This document shows, piece by piece, positions 1 to 5,656 of a DNA stretch of 7,183 nucleotides. The position numbers were made by a program, and so were the translations under genes. This DNA comes from SAR202 cluster bacterium (lineage in GTDB: Bacteria; Chloroflexota; Dehalococcoidia; UBA3495). Position 1 is the stretch's first letter. The number at the start of each line of letters is the position of its first letter. The stretch spans positions 1 through 7,183 of the forward strand of contig VFHG01000327.1 in assembly GCA_009392075.1 (NCBI GenBank). Reading direction: 5' to 3'. The notes beneath the pieces are model-generated. The model did no database searches, was not told where the DNA came from, and worked only from the letters and a program-made list of their open reading frames with translations.

Positions 1-205
1 CCTGCCGGGAGGCTCTCAGGCATCAGCAGCCATCGATCTGGCCCGCTGCGTGATCCGCACCGCCGAGCGCCGGGTGGTGGCCATGGCGGAACAAGACATG
101 CTGACCAACGGTCTAATCATGACCTATTTGAACCGGCTGGGCGACCTGTTGTTCGTCCTAGCCCGTTACGAAGACCGGGACATACCCATAGAACGGGCGA
201 CTTAG
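1..205 (+). CDS. pduO: PduO-type ATP:cob(I)alamin adenosyltransferase, C-terminal part
   Basis: Only the last 67 codons are present; the gene begins before the window, and the first full codon is at position 2. The family transfers the adenosyl group of ATP to cob(I)alamin to make coenzyme B12 in the cytoplasm. The visible segment carries the signature C-terminal helices: an Arg-rich helix ending in RTAERRVVAM, matching the ATP/cobalamin-site helix of human MMAB (CRRAERRVV), then NRLGDLLFVLARYED, matching the conserved NRLSD-LF-LAR block. The end lies 30 bp before hisH on the same strand, so co-transcription is possible, although B12 salvage and histidine synthesis have no direct functional link. 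The family call is strong. Whether the missing N-terminal part is intact cannot be judged. Confidence 0.9.
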   Translation, partial: LPGGSQASAAIDLARCVIRTAERRVVAMAEQDMLTNGLIMTYLNRLGDLLFVLARYEDRDIPIERAT

Positions 206-235
206 TCTTATCAGGATGATCAAGAACAAATACCC

Positions 236-859
236 ATGAAATTGGTGGTAATCGATTATGAATCAGGTAACCTGCGCAGCGTTTCACGGGCGCTGGAGTC
301 GCAGGGCGTCACACCGCTGGTTATCGGCGATGCGTCTGAGTTTGGCGACGCCGATGCCATGATCCTGCCCGGTGTGGGCTCAGGTCTCTCAGCTATGGAC
401 GCATTAAATCAGCGTAACCTCGTTGACCCCATCCGTGATTACATCGCCTCAGGACGTCCGTTCTTGGGAGTTTGTCTTGGCCTGCAATTACTGTTGGACC
501 GGACCGATGAAGGGGACGCGCCGTGCCTTGGTGTCGTGCCGGGTGATACCAAGCTACTCCCAGCCGGATTGAAGGTGCCCCACATGGGCTGGAACAGCGT
601 TACGTTCAAAGACGACACAGCCAACCGCCACCCCGTTTTGGCCGGCATCCCAGATGACAGCTTTTTCTACTTCGTCCACAGCTACTACGCCGACCCGGAA
701 CACCGGGACGGCGTCAGCGCCACCACTGAATACGGCATTCCATTCTGCAGCATCTACGCCAGTGGAAACTTGATCGCCACACAGTTTCATCCGGAGAAGA
801 GCGGCCCGGTAGGCCTCAGGTTTTACAGTAATTTTATCGCGATGGCTCGGGCCAACTAG
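236..859 (+). CDS. hisH: Imidazole glycerol phosphate synthase, glutamine amidotransferase subunit HisH
   Basis: HisH hydrolyses glutamine and channels ammonia to HisF, which makes IGP and AICAR in the fifth step of histidine synthesis. The 207 aa length is normal for this class I glutaminase. Visible features are the N-terminal VVIDYESGNLRSV block, the oxyanion-strand region LPGVGSG (44-50), the nucleophile elbow GVCLGLQLL with Cys80, the PHMGWN motif (115-120), the FVHSYYA segment (146-152), and the catalytic dyad His185/Glu187 in TQFHPEKSG. The triad is complete. ATG 236 gives the standard family N-terminus, but no Shine-Dalgarno sits at normal distance; the nearest AGGA is about 19 nt upstream, so initiation may be weak or coupled to the upstream gene. 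hisA follows after 42 bp. HisF, the obligate partner, is not in the window. Confidence 0.97.
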   Translation: MKLVVIDYESGNLRSVSRALESQGVTPLVIGDASEFGDADAMILPGVGSGLSAMDALNQRNLVDPIRDYIASGRPFLGVCLGLQLLLDRTDEGDAPCLGVVPGDTKLLPAGLKVPHMGWNSVTFKDDTANRHPVLAGIPDDSFFYFVHSYYADPEHRDGVSATTEYGIPFCSIYASGNLIATQFHPEKSGPVGLRFYSNFIAMARAN

Positions 860-901
860 TTTTTTCTCCGTAAATAACCTGCACCTGTTACACGGGACCT
901 T

Positions 902-1618
902 ATGGAAGTTATTCCAGCGATTGACTTAAAAGACGGCCGCTGCGTGCGGCTGTTTCAAGGCGACTTCGACCAGGAAACAGTTTTCTCCGACGACCCACTG
1001 GCCATGGCCAAATTCTGGCAGGACCAGGGCGGTCACCGGCTGCATCTGGTCGACTTAGATGGAGCAATTCAAGGGAAACCTATCCATCTGGAAGTTATCA
1101 CGTCGATCGTCCGCGAATTGGACATTCCAGTCCAGGTAGGTGGCGGCATCCGTGACCTCGCGACGGCCGGTACCTGGTTAAACGCTGGTGTCGATCGGGT
1201 GGTCATCGGCACCGCCGCCGTAAGCAATCCGGACATGGTCAGTGAAGTCTGCCAGAAACATGGCAGCGAACAGGTAGTGGTGTCGGTGGACGCCAAAGAC
1301 GGTCTGGTGGCGCTTCGAGGATGGAAAGAAACCAGCTCCGTAACTGTCTTGGAACTGGCCAACCAGATGGTCGACTTAGGCGTGGTGCGGCTACTCTATA
1401 CCGACATCGCCCGAGACGGCGCCCTGACTGGCCCCGATCTTGTAACCAACGCTCGATTAGCAGAAAAAACCGGTCTGGCGATCCAGGCGTCGGGCGGAGT
1501 GGCATCTGTGGAGCACATCAAGGAATTGTTACCGACGGGGGTTGAAGGAGTGATCGTTGGGATGGCTTTGTACACCGGGACGGTCAACCTAGCGGAAGCC
1601 GTGGCCGCCGCAGCCTAA
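902..1618 (+). CDS. hisA: ProFAR isomerase HisA (phosphoribosylformimino-5-aminoimidazole carboxamide ribotide isomerase)
   Basis: HisA is a single-chain TIM barrel that performs the Amadori rearrangement of ProFAR to PRFAR, the substrate of HisH/HisF. The 238 aa length is typical. The N-terminus MEVIPAIDLKDG places the general base Asp8 at the end of strand 1. QVGGGIRD (78-85) and QASGGVAS (195-202) are the two phosphate-binding half-barrel motifs, and SVDAKDG puts the second catalytic Asp at 130. YTDIARDGALTGP (166-178) is the loop shared with HisF, but the AIDLKDG start, overall length and Asp8/Asp130 identify HisA. A weak GGGA at 894-897 sits 4 nt before the ATG. The TAA stop overlaps the stop codon of the convergent acetyltransferase gene by 2 bp, so any hisA terminator must lie inside that gene. 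A dual HisA/TrpF (PriA) role cannot be excluded by eye. Confidence 0.97.
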   Translation: MEVIPAIDLKDGRCVRLFQGDFDQETVFSDDPLAMAKFWQDQGGHRLHLVDLDGAIQGKPIHLEVITSIVRELDIPVQVGGGIRDLATAGTWLNAGVDRVVIGTAAVSNPDMVSEVCQKHGSEQVVVSVDAKDGLVALRGWKETSSVTVLELANQMVDLGVVRLLYTDIARDGALTGPDLVTNARLAEKTGLAIQASGGVASVEHIKELLPTGVEGVIVGMALYTGTVNLAEAVAAAA

Positions 1619-2232
1619 TCGGCTGTCGTCTGACAGGGCGGGGAATTCGGACTCGAATCTTTAAAGCGGGCGGCCAAACGCTCTTCGCAAGTCGCGAACC
1701 AATCATCCCGGAGCACGTCCATCAAGATGAAGTCGTGGGCCATTCGCCGAACGGGCCTCACCACGTTGAATCCGCTCTTTGAGAAACTCTTCTGCGCCCT
1801 GTCGTTCCATTCAAGAGTGTGCAGGTAGACCCGTTTCAAGCTGCGGATGGTGAACATGTGGTGCAGCAACGTGGTCACGGCGTCGTAGCCATAGCCGTCG
1901 CTCCAGTAATCCCGGTCGCCGATGACGATACCCAGTTCGGCTTCACGATTGACGGTGTCCAGGTCGTAGTACATACAGTTGCCGATGAACCTGCCATCCA
2001 GCGTCTCGATGGAATAATGGTGGGAACCGGGCGTGGGGTACTTCATCTGGTCTTCAAACAGTTTCAAGTACCGTTCGAAGGACATGGTTAGCGGAATAGC
2101 CGCGTCCAAACGGGCCAGTTCAGGGTCGCTGCGCCACCGGTAGTCGTTCTCGGCGTCAGTCGGCCGTTTATCTCGCAGGATTATCCTGCCGCCCCGCAAT
2201 TCCCCAGGGGTATCTTCCCCATGATTCGCCAT
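1615..2232 (-). CDS. GNAT-family N-acetyltransferase (RimJ/RimL-like)
   Basis: This is a 205 aa predicted cytoplasmic acyl-CoA N-acyltransferase of the RimJ/RimL (Acetyltransf_3) type; the substrate is unknown. The segment from GGRIILRDKRPTDAEN (14-29) is the usual first strand and helix. The acetyl-CoA-binding motif A is visible at 98-119: AELGIVIGDRDYW leads into SDGYGYDAV, the Q/RxxGxG/A-like pyrophosphate loop. Motif B follows as EWNDRAQKSFSKSGF (141-155), the conserved Asn-x-Arg-Ala plus the Gly-Phe ending. The last 15 or so residues are Ser/Pro-rich, probably disordered, and include the part overlapping hisA. The ATG shares one base with the TAA of the upstream Nudix gene (TAATG), and a GAGG at 2243-2246 lies 10 nt upstream, so translation is probably coupled. 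The gene converges on hisA with a 4 bp overlap of the two reading frames. Confidence 0.9.
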   Translation of the reverse strand: MANHGEDTPGELRGGRIILRDKRPTDAENDYRWRSDPELARLDAAIPLTMSFERYLKLFEDQMKYPTPGSHHYSIETLDGRFIGNCMYYDLDTVNREAELGIVIGDRDYWSDGYGYDAVTTLLHHMFTIRSLKRVYLHTLEWNDRAQKSFSKSGFNVVRPVRRMAHDFILMDVLRDDWFATCEERLAARFKDSSPNSPPCQTTAD

Positions 2233-2702
2233 TAGGTCAGTTCCTCTTTCAGACCGGCGCCTTCCCGCTCTGCGATCATGTCCAACGCGCGTTTCAGCAC
2301 CTTAACCTCGTTGGCGAAGGCCAACGTTTGCAGCGCCTCTTCAGCGTCAAACCATTCGACAACGTCAAACTCCGGATCGTGTTGGTCCGTTGCTCCGCCC
2401 ACCGGCACCATCAGATAAAAATGGACGGTCTTATGGTAGCGGACGTCTTTGTCCCGGTCTGCGAACCAATAATCGATGCTTCCCAATGAGCCGTCAAGCT
2501 TCACTTCGAGACCAGTTTCTTCCCGTACCTCTCTCAACGCAGTCTCTTCCAAGGTCTCGCCCGCATCCGGGGTGCCCTTGGCCAAACTCCAACGCACCGG
2601 CTGGCTCCGGCCGCAAAGCACCGTCTCCAACCGACCGCTTTTCCTCTGGTAGACAACGCCTCCGGCGGAAACCGGGTTTTCAATCCGGGAAGAGGCGCTC
2701 AT
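2232..2702 (-). CDS. NUDIX hydrolase
   Basis: This is a 156 aa predicted pyrophosphohydrolase acting on a nucleoside diphosphate linked to some group X. The Nudix box Gx5Ex7REUxEExGU is perfect: Gly43, Glu49, then REVREETGL at 57-65, with Glu61 and Glu62 as expected metal ligands. RWSLAKGTPDAGET just before and into the box resembles the W-LPKG-GE stretch of Ap4A-hydrolase and MutT-like enzymes, and SAGGVVYQR (12-20) is the typical opening strand. The substrate cannot be read from sequence; diadenosine polyphosphates or an oxidised nucleotide are family possibilities. ATG 2702 gives a normal N-terminus, although no good Shine-Dalgarno precedes it. The stop overlaps the start of the acetyltransferase gene (TAATG), marking a two-gene transcription unit. 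A plausible own promoter lies at 2783-2812. Confidence 0.94.
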   Translation of the reverse strand: MSASSRIENPVSAGGVVYQRKSGRLETVLCGRSQPVRWSLAKGTPDAGETLEETALREVREETGLEVKLDGSLGSIDYWFADRDKDVRYHKTVHFYLMVPVGGATDQHDPEFDVVEWFDAEEALQTLAFANEVKVLKRALDMIAEREGAGLKEELT

Positions 2703-2782
2703 ATCAAAAGGTCCAAACTATTAGTCCTTTGGTCAGATAGACCCATCCCATGCATTTCGGCTGCGAGTAGGCACAGTCTGTA

Positions 2783-2812
2783 ATTGTAAGTGCCGGTCTT
2801 GAGGACAGTCAA
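2783..2812 (-). promoter_or_regulatory. Putative sigma-70-type promoter for the Nudix-GNAT pair
   Basis: Read on the minus strand, a TTGACT -35 box (2807-2812) is separated by 18 bp from a TACAAT -10 box (2783-2788). Each hexamer differs from consensus by one base. Transcription would begin near 2776, leaving a leader of about 75 nt before ATG 2702. The site lies in the 146 bp gap between the sulfur-carrier gene and the Nudix gene; I see no convincing terminator in that gap, so read-through from the upstream gene is also possible. The rest of the gap shows nothing recognisable. Confidence 0.5.
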
Positions 2813-2848
2813 TCAGAATGACCAGGTAAAACGGCCGGACGCGGGTCT

Positions 2849-3115
2849 TTATTCGCCGCCGCCAATGGCCGGGACAAAGTGGACTTCGCTGTTTTCCCCA
2901 ACCTTTTCCAACATTCCCATGATGGCGACATCGCCGTCGATAGCTATGGCCAGGTTCGGCCGTATCTCCCCGTCTTCCACCAGCCGGTCTTTCATGCCGG
3001 GATACAACTCTTCCAGCCGTTCGATGATCTGGCGCACGTTTCGGGCATCCAAATCCACCTGTTTAACGCCGGCTGTCAAAGACTGAAGCATGGTTGGGAT
3101 GAATATCTTGGCCAA
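2849..3115 (-). CDS. MoaD/ThiS-family ubiquitin-like sulfur carrier protein, CysO-like
   Basis: An 88 aa beta-grasp sulfur carrier. Such proteins are thiocarboxylated at a C-terminal Gly-Gly and donate sulfur to molybdopterin (MoaD), thiamine (ThiS) or cysteine (CysO). The opening IFIPTMLQSLTAG (4-16), the middle LEELYPGMKDRL and the ending VHFVPAIGGGE follow the pattern I recall for mycobacterial CysO (IPT-L--TGG, LE-YPG--RL, V-I-PAVAGG). The chain ends in GGGE, not a free GG, so it would need trimming or would carry sulfur differently. The start is TTG at 3113-3115: a strong AAAAGGAG lies 8 nt upstream, and the first internal ATG (codon 9) would delete strand beta-1. The large-subunit terminator separates it from the molybdenum hydroxylase operon. 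Neither a MoaE, a CysM nor a JAMM protease gene is in view, so the pathway is undecided. Confidence 0.85.
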   Translation of the reverse strand: MAKIFIPTMLQSLTAGVKQVDLDARNVRQIIERLEELYPGMKDRLVEDGEIRPNLAIAIDGDVAIMGMLEKVGENSEVHFVPAIGGGE

Positions 3116-3123
3116 AATCCGGG

Positions 3124-3131
3124 CTCCTTTT
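3124..3131 (-). promoter_or_regulatory. Ribosome binding site fixing the TTG start of the sulfur carrier
   Basis: The minus strand reads AAAAGGAG with 8 nt to the TTG at 3115. This is one of the best Shine-Dalgarno sites in the window. It supports the TTG over the internal ATG at 3089-3091, which has no comparable site. Confidence 0.75.
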
Positions 3132-3164
3132 CCAAGCTCCTAAGTACGGCGGCCTGATTAGATC

Positions 3165-3190
3165 CGTCATATTCAGGTTCTGATATGACG
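3165..3190. repeat. Imperfect inverted repeat upstream of the sulfur-carrier gene
   Basis: On the + strand CGTCATATTCAG (3165-3176) faces CTGATATGACG (3180-3190) across GTT. The arms pair over 11 bp with one unpaired T at 3172 or 3173. It lies about 50 bp before the TTG start of the sulfur carrier and could be an operator dyad or a 5' leader hairpin. It has no following T-tract in either direction, so it does not look like a terminator. Function is unknown. Confidence 0.5.
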
Positions 3191-3193
3191 AAA

Positions 3194-3206
3194 GGGTTGT
3201 CAACCC
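3194..3206. promoter_or_regulatory. 13-bp palindrome GGGTTGTCAACCC, possible operator
   Basis: A perfect palindrome with 6-bp arms around a central T. On the minus strand it contains TTGACA (3198-3203), the consensus -35 hexamer, but no good -10 box lies 16-19 bp downstream, so a promoter call is not secure. It sits 3 bp from the imperfect inverted repeat at 3165-3190, between the oxidase terminator and the sulfur-carrier gene. An operator over or beside a promoter is the simplest reading, as inference only. Confidence 0.4.
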
Positions 3207-3228
3207 CAAGCGACCGCAAACTCGGCCA

Positions 3229-3275
3229 ACAAAAAAGACCGTCCTTCCCGGCGCTTTGCCCAGAAGGACGGTCTT
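3229..3275 (-). terminator. Intrinsic terminator of the molybdenum hydroxylase operon
   Basis: On the minus strand a perfect 13-bp stem (AAGACCGTCCTTC with its complement; arms 3263-3275 and 3235-3247) encloses a 15-nt loop that can add a further 3-bp GGC/GCC stem. A TTTTTT run at 3236-3231 follows, its first two bases lying in the stem. It begins 23 bp after the large-subunit stop codon. The + strand side has no T-run, so it acts in the minus direction only. Confidence 0.92.
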
Positions 3276-3298
3276 GGCGTTCTGAATTTGATGCTGAA

Positions 3299-5575
3299 TT
3301 AGCCCGTGCCGTTCTCCCAGCCAGTCTCGAGAATCTTCCCTGGTGTGATGGGCAGGCTGCGCATACGGTTACCCGTTGCTGCGCTGACCGCATTGCCGAC
3401 CGCAGCCATGGGCGGGACGATAGCTGCCTCTCCGACCCCACGCACCCCATAAGGGTGACCGGGGTTGGCGACCTCGACGATCACGGTGTCAATCATTGGA
3501 AGGTCGAGTGAGGTGGGCATGCGGTAGTCCAGGAAGGTGGGATTCATCATCTTGCCCGAGTCGTCGAAGAAATATTCTTCGTTCAATGCCCAGCCGATGC
3601 CTTGGACCGCTCCTCCCTGCATCTGTCCTTCAACATAGCTGGGGTGGACCGCTTTGCCCGCGTCCTGCACCGCGGTGAACCGGGTTACGTCAGTCTTGCC
3701 GGTGTCCGGGTCGACTACCACGTCTGCCAGGTGAACGGCATATCCGTTGCCCTCGCCGGTGGGGTCGACGTTGGATCGGCCTGAAACTGAGCCTCCAGTG
3801 GTCGCCAATTGACGCGCCAGGTCCTTGAAGGTGAACTTGAGTTCTTCATCGGATTTGTGGGTAACCATGCCGGCCACGTACTCGATATCATCCTCGTTAG
3901 TATCCCAGATCTTAGCGGCCCTGGAGATCATCTGACCCTTCACTTCCTCAGCCGCGTTGATGGCCGCGATGCCGGTGGCGAAGGCTGTCCGGCTGCCACC
4001 GGTGATGAATGTGTAGCCGATGGAGTCAGTGTCCACCACCGTAGGTTTGACGTCCTCATAGGCTATCCCTAAGGTCTCAGCGGCTTGTTGGGCGATTGAT
4101 GCCCGCGTTCCGCCGATGTCCACCGAGCCCATGATCAGGCTGACGACCCCGTCGTAGTTGACCGTCATCACCACGCTGGACTGGAAGCCTCGGTTGGGCC
4201 AATAACCACAGGCCACACCCCGCCCTGCGCCATTCTCCAGCTTGGACTTGTAGTGGTCATGGTCGCGGGCGGCCTCGAGACATTCGATCAGGCCGATGCG
4301 CCGGGCCACGATACCTTCGATCCGGCGAGTCCCCTCTTTAGCCGCATTCAACAGCCGGAATTCGATGGGGTCCATCTTCAGTTCACCGCAGATCTCATCG
4401 ATCAGCGATTCCACAGCGAAGGCTGCTTGGGGTGATCCGGGAGCGCGGTAAGCAGCGGTCTTGGGCTTGTTGACCACCACATCGTAGCCGTCCACTATTC
4501 CGTTCTCCACGTCGTAACAGGCAAACGCGCAAACGATCGCCTGCATGACCGGGGACCCGGGGTAGGCCCCGGCATCCATGGCCATCTCGCACTCCACGGC
4601 CGTCATCTTACCGTTGTTCTTTACGCCGATCTTTACCCGCATCCAGGAGGCAGGTGCAGGCCCGGAAGCCTCGAAAACCTCGGTCCGGGTCATCAGGGCC
4701 TTAACTGGCGCGCCGGCTTTCTTGGAAAGCACGGCACAGATGGCATCTAGGTAGGCTGTGATCTTGCCGCCAAAGCCGCCGCCGATCTCCATAGGGGTAA
4801 CTTTGATCTGAGACACGGGCACCCGCAGGACGCTGGCCACGGTGCTTCGGACCTGGAAGCTACCCTGCGTGCTGGTCCACAGGTTCAACTGGCCGTCTGA
4901 GTTCCAGTGGGCGGTGGTGTTGTGGGGCTCGATATAACCCTGGTGGACGGTGGCGGTGGTATATTCCTTCTCCATCACCAAGTAGGCGTCAGCGAATCCT
5001 TTCTCGACGTCGCCGGTAGCGTAGCTCATATGGGTGGCAATGTTGCTGGGTTTGTCTCCGGTCTCCCCCATATCATTGGTGCGCATTTCTTCGTGAAGCA
5101 GCGGGGCGTTTGGATTCATCGCCTCGCGTACATCGACAATGGCCTCCAATACCTCGTAGTCGACCTCGATCAACGCCATCGCAGTCTCGGCGACGTGGCC
5201 GCTTATGGCCGCAACGGCAGCCACCGGATGGCCTTTGAACAAAACTTTGTCACTGGCCATCATATGGTCAGACGCGAATTTGAGTCCTGCGTACTCGCCA
5301 CCTAATTCATCTTTTGAAAGAGACGCCAATGGCAAGTCTTTCGCGGTGAGCACTGCCCGCACACCGGGGAAAGCCTCGGCCTTGCTGGTGTCAATGGACT
5401 TGATGCGGGCGTGAGCATGGGGGCTGCGCAGGACCTTGGCCCGCAGCGTACCGGTCAAATTAGTATCGTCGCCGTACCTGGCCCGGCCGGTAACCTTGTC
5501 TACGCCATCAGGCCGCACTGGGCGCTTGCCGACGACGCTATATTCAACTTCTGAGAGAACCTGGTTTGAGGTCAT
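3299..5575 (-). CDS. Xanthine dehydrogenase-family molybdopterin-binding (large, CoxL/XdhA-like) subunit
   Basis: The 758 aa catalytic subunit of a molybdenum hydroxylase holds the Mo-molybdopterin cofactor and oxidises the substrate with water as oxygen donor. RPDGVDKVTGRARYGDD (21-37) opens the N-terminal hammerhead domain. Cofactor-domain landmarks are TSTQG with Gln237, GGGFGGK (265-271), the active-site loop AAYRAPGSPQ (374-383), QGIGWAL near 658, and GVGEAA with the presumed catalytic base Glu716. Length is normal. The loop lacks the AYRCSFR cysteine of form I CO dehydrogenase, so CO is not the likely substrate. At positions expected for bovine xanthine oxidase Glu802 and Phe914 I see Ile272 and Pro379, which argues against purines. 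The substrate is unknown. GGAGG at 5585-5589 supports ATG 5575. No signal peptide is seen, as usual for cytoplasmic members. It is the third gene after the FAD and Fe-S subunits, and is preceded by an internal hairpin with a T-tract. Confidence 0.94.
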   Translation of the reverse strand: MTSNQVLSEVEYSVVGKRPVRPDGVDKVTGRARYGDDTNLTGTLRAKVLRSPHAHARIKSIDTSKAEAFPGVRAVLTAKDLPLASLSKDELGGEYAGLKFASDHMMASDKVLFKGHPVAAVAAISGHVAETAMALIEVDYEVLEAIVDVREAMNPNAPLLHEEMRTNDMGETGDKPSNIATHMSYATGDVEKGFADAYLVMEKEYTTATVHQGYIEPHNTTAHWNSDGQLNLWTSTQGSFQVRSTVASVLRVPVSQIKVTPMEIGGGFGGKITAYLDAICAVLSKKAGAPVKALMTRTEVFEASGPAPASWMRVKIGVKNNGKMTAVECEMAMDAGAYPGSPVMQAIVCAFACYDVENGIVDGYDVVVNKPKTAAYRAPGSPQAAFAVESLIDEICGELKMDPIEFRLLNAAKEGTRRIEGIVARRIGLIECLEAARDHDHYKSKLENGAGRGVACGYWPNRGFQSSVVMTVNYDGVVSLIMGSVDIGGTRASIAQQAAETLGIAYEDVKPTVVDTDSIGYTFITGGSRTAFATGIAAINAAEEVKGQMISRAAKIWDTNEDDIEYVAGMVTHKSDEELKFTFKDLARQLATTGGSVSGRSNVDPTGEGNGYAVHLADVVVDPDTGKTDVTRFTAVQDAGKAVHPSYVEGQMQGGAVQGIGWALNEEYFFDDSGKMMNPTFLDYRMPTSLDLPMIDTVIVEVANPGHPYGVRGVGEAAIVPPMAAVGNAVSAATGNRMRSLPITPGKILETGWENGTG

Positions 5576-5584
5576 GTCGAAATA

Positions 5585-5589
5585 CCTCC
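5585..5589 (-). promoter_or_regulatory. Ribosome binding site of the large subunit
   Basis: The minus strand reads GGAGG with a 9-nt spacer to ATG 5573-5575. It immediately follows the T-tract of the intra-operon hairpin, so an mRNA that passes the hairpin exposes a clean binding site. Confidence 0.75.
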
Positions 5590-5634
5590 AAAAATTAAAA
5601 CCGGAGCCCCAAGTTTTAGTTGAAAGCTCCGGTT
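5590..5634 (-). terminator. Terminator- or attenuator-like hairpin inside the operon
   Basis: In the 81 bp between the small- and large-subunit genes, the minus strand reads AACCGGAGC (5634-5626), an 18-nt loop, then GCTCCGGTT (5607-5599). The 9-bp perfect stem can extend by up to three G-U pairs. It is followed by TTTTAATTTTT (5600-5590, the first two T in the stem). This is the layout of an intrinsic terminator, 22 nt after the small-subunit stop and directly before the large-subunit GGAGG. In a working operon it would cause partial termination, protect the upstream message from 3' decay, or be overridden by anti-termination. Confidence 0.7.
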
Positions 5635-5656
5635 GATTGCCATAGATCTGCGATGC

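Noticed and set aside
843..865. TGGC-TCGG-GCCA hairpin at the end of hisH followed by a run of six T, as a possible terminator.
   Set aside because: The stem is only 4 bp and is separated from the T-run by 5 bases; hisA follows closely on the same strand, so it is probably chance.
1623..1636. CTGTC-GTCT-GACAG hairpin just after hisA as a terminator.
   Set aside because: Five-bp stem with no T-tract on either side; it lies in the acetyltransferase coding region.
2179..2189. AGGATTATCCT palindrome as an operator.
   Set aside because: It falls within the coding part of the acetyltransferase gene and is short enough to arise by chance.
2771..2795. GGCAC...GTGCC inverted repeat in the Nudix upstream gap as a terminator of the sulfur-carrier transcript.
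   Set aside because: Only 5-bp arms with a long loop and no T-tract; it overlaps a better-supported promoter.
3076..3450. A 124-codon minus-strand frame spanning the end of the large subunit and the terminator.
   Set aside because: It overlaps the large subunit and the sulfur carrier out of frame and reads through the terminator stem; Ser/Arg-rich composition typical of a shadow frame.
3299..5575. Annotating the large subunit as aerobic CO dehydrogenase CoxL.
   Set aside because: The active-site loop reads AYRAPGSPQ and lacks the cysteine that bridges Cu in form I enzymes; the form II loop is absent too.
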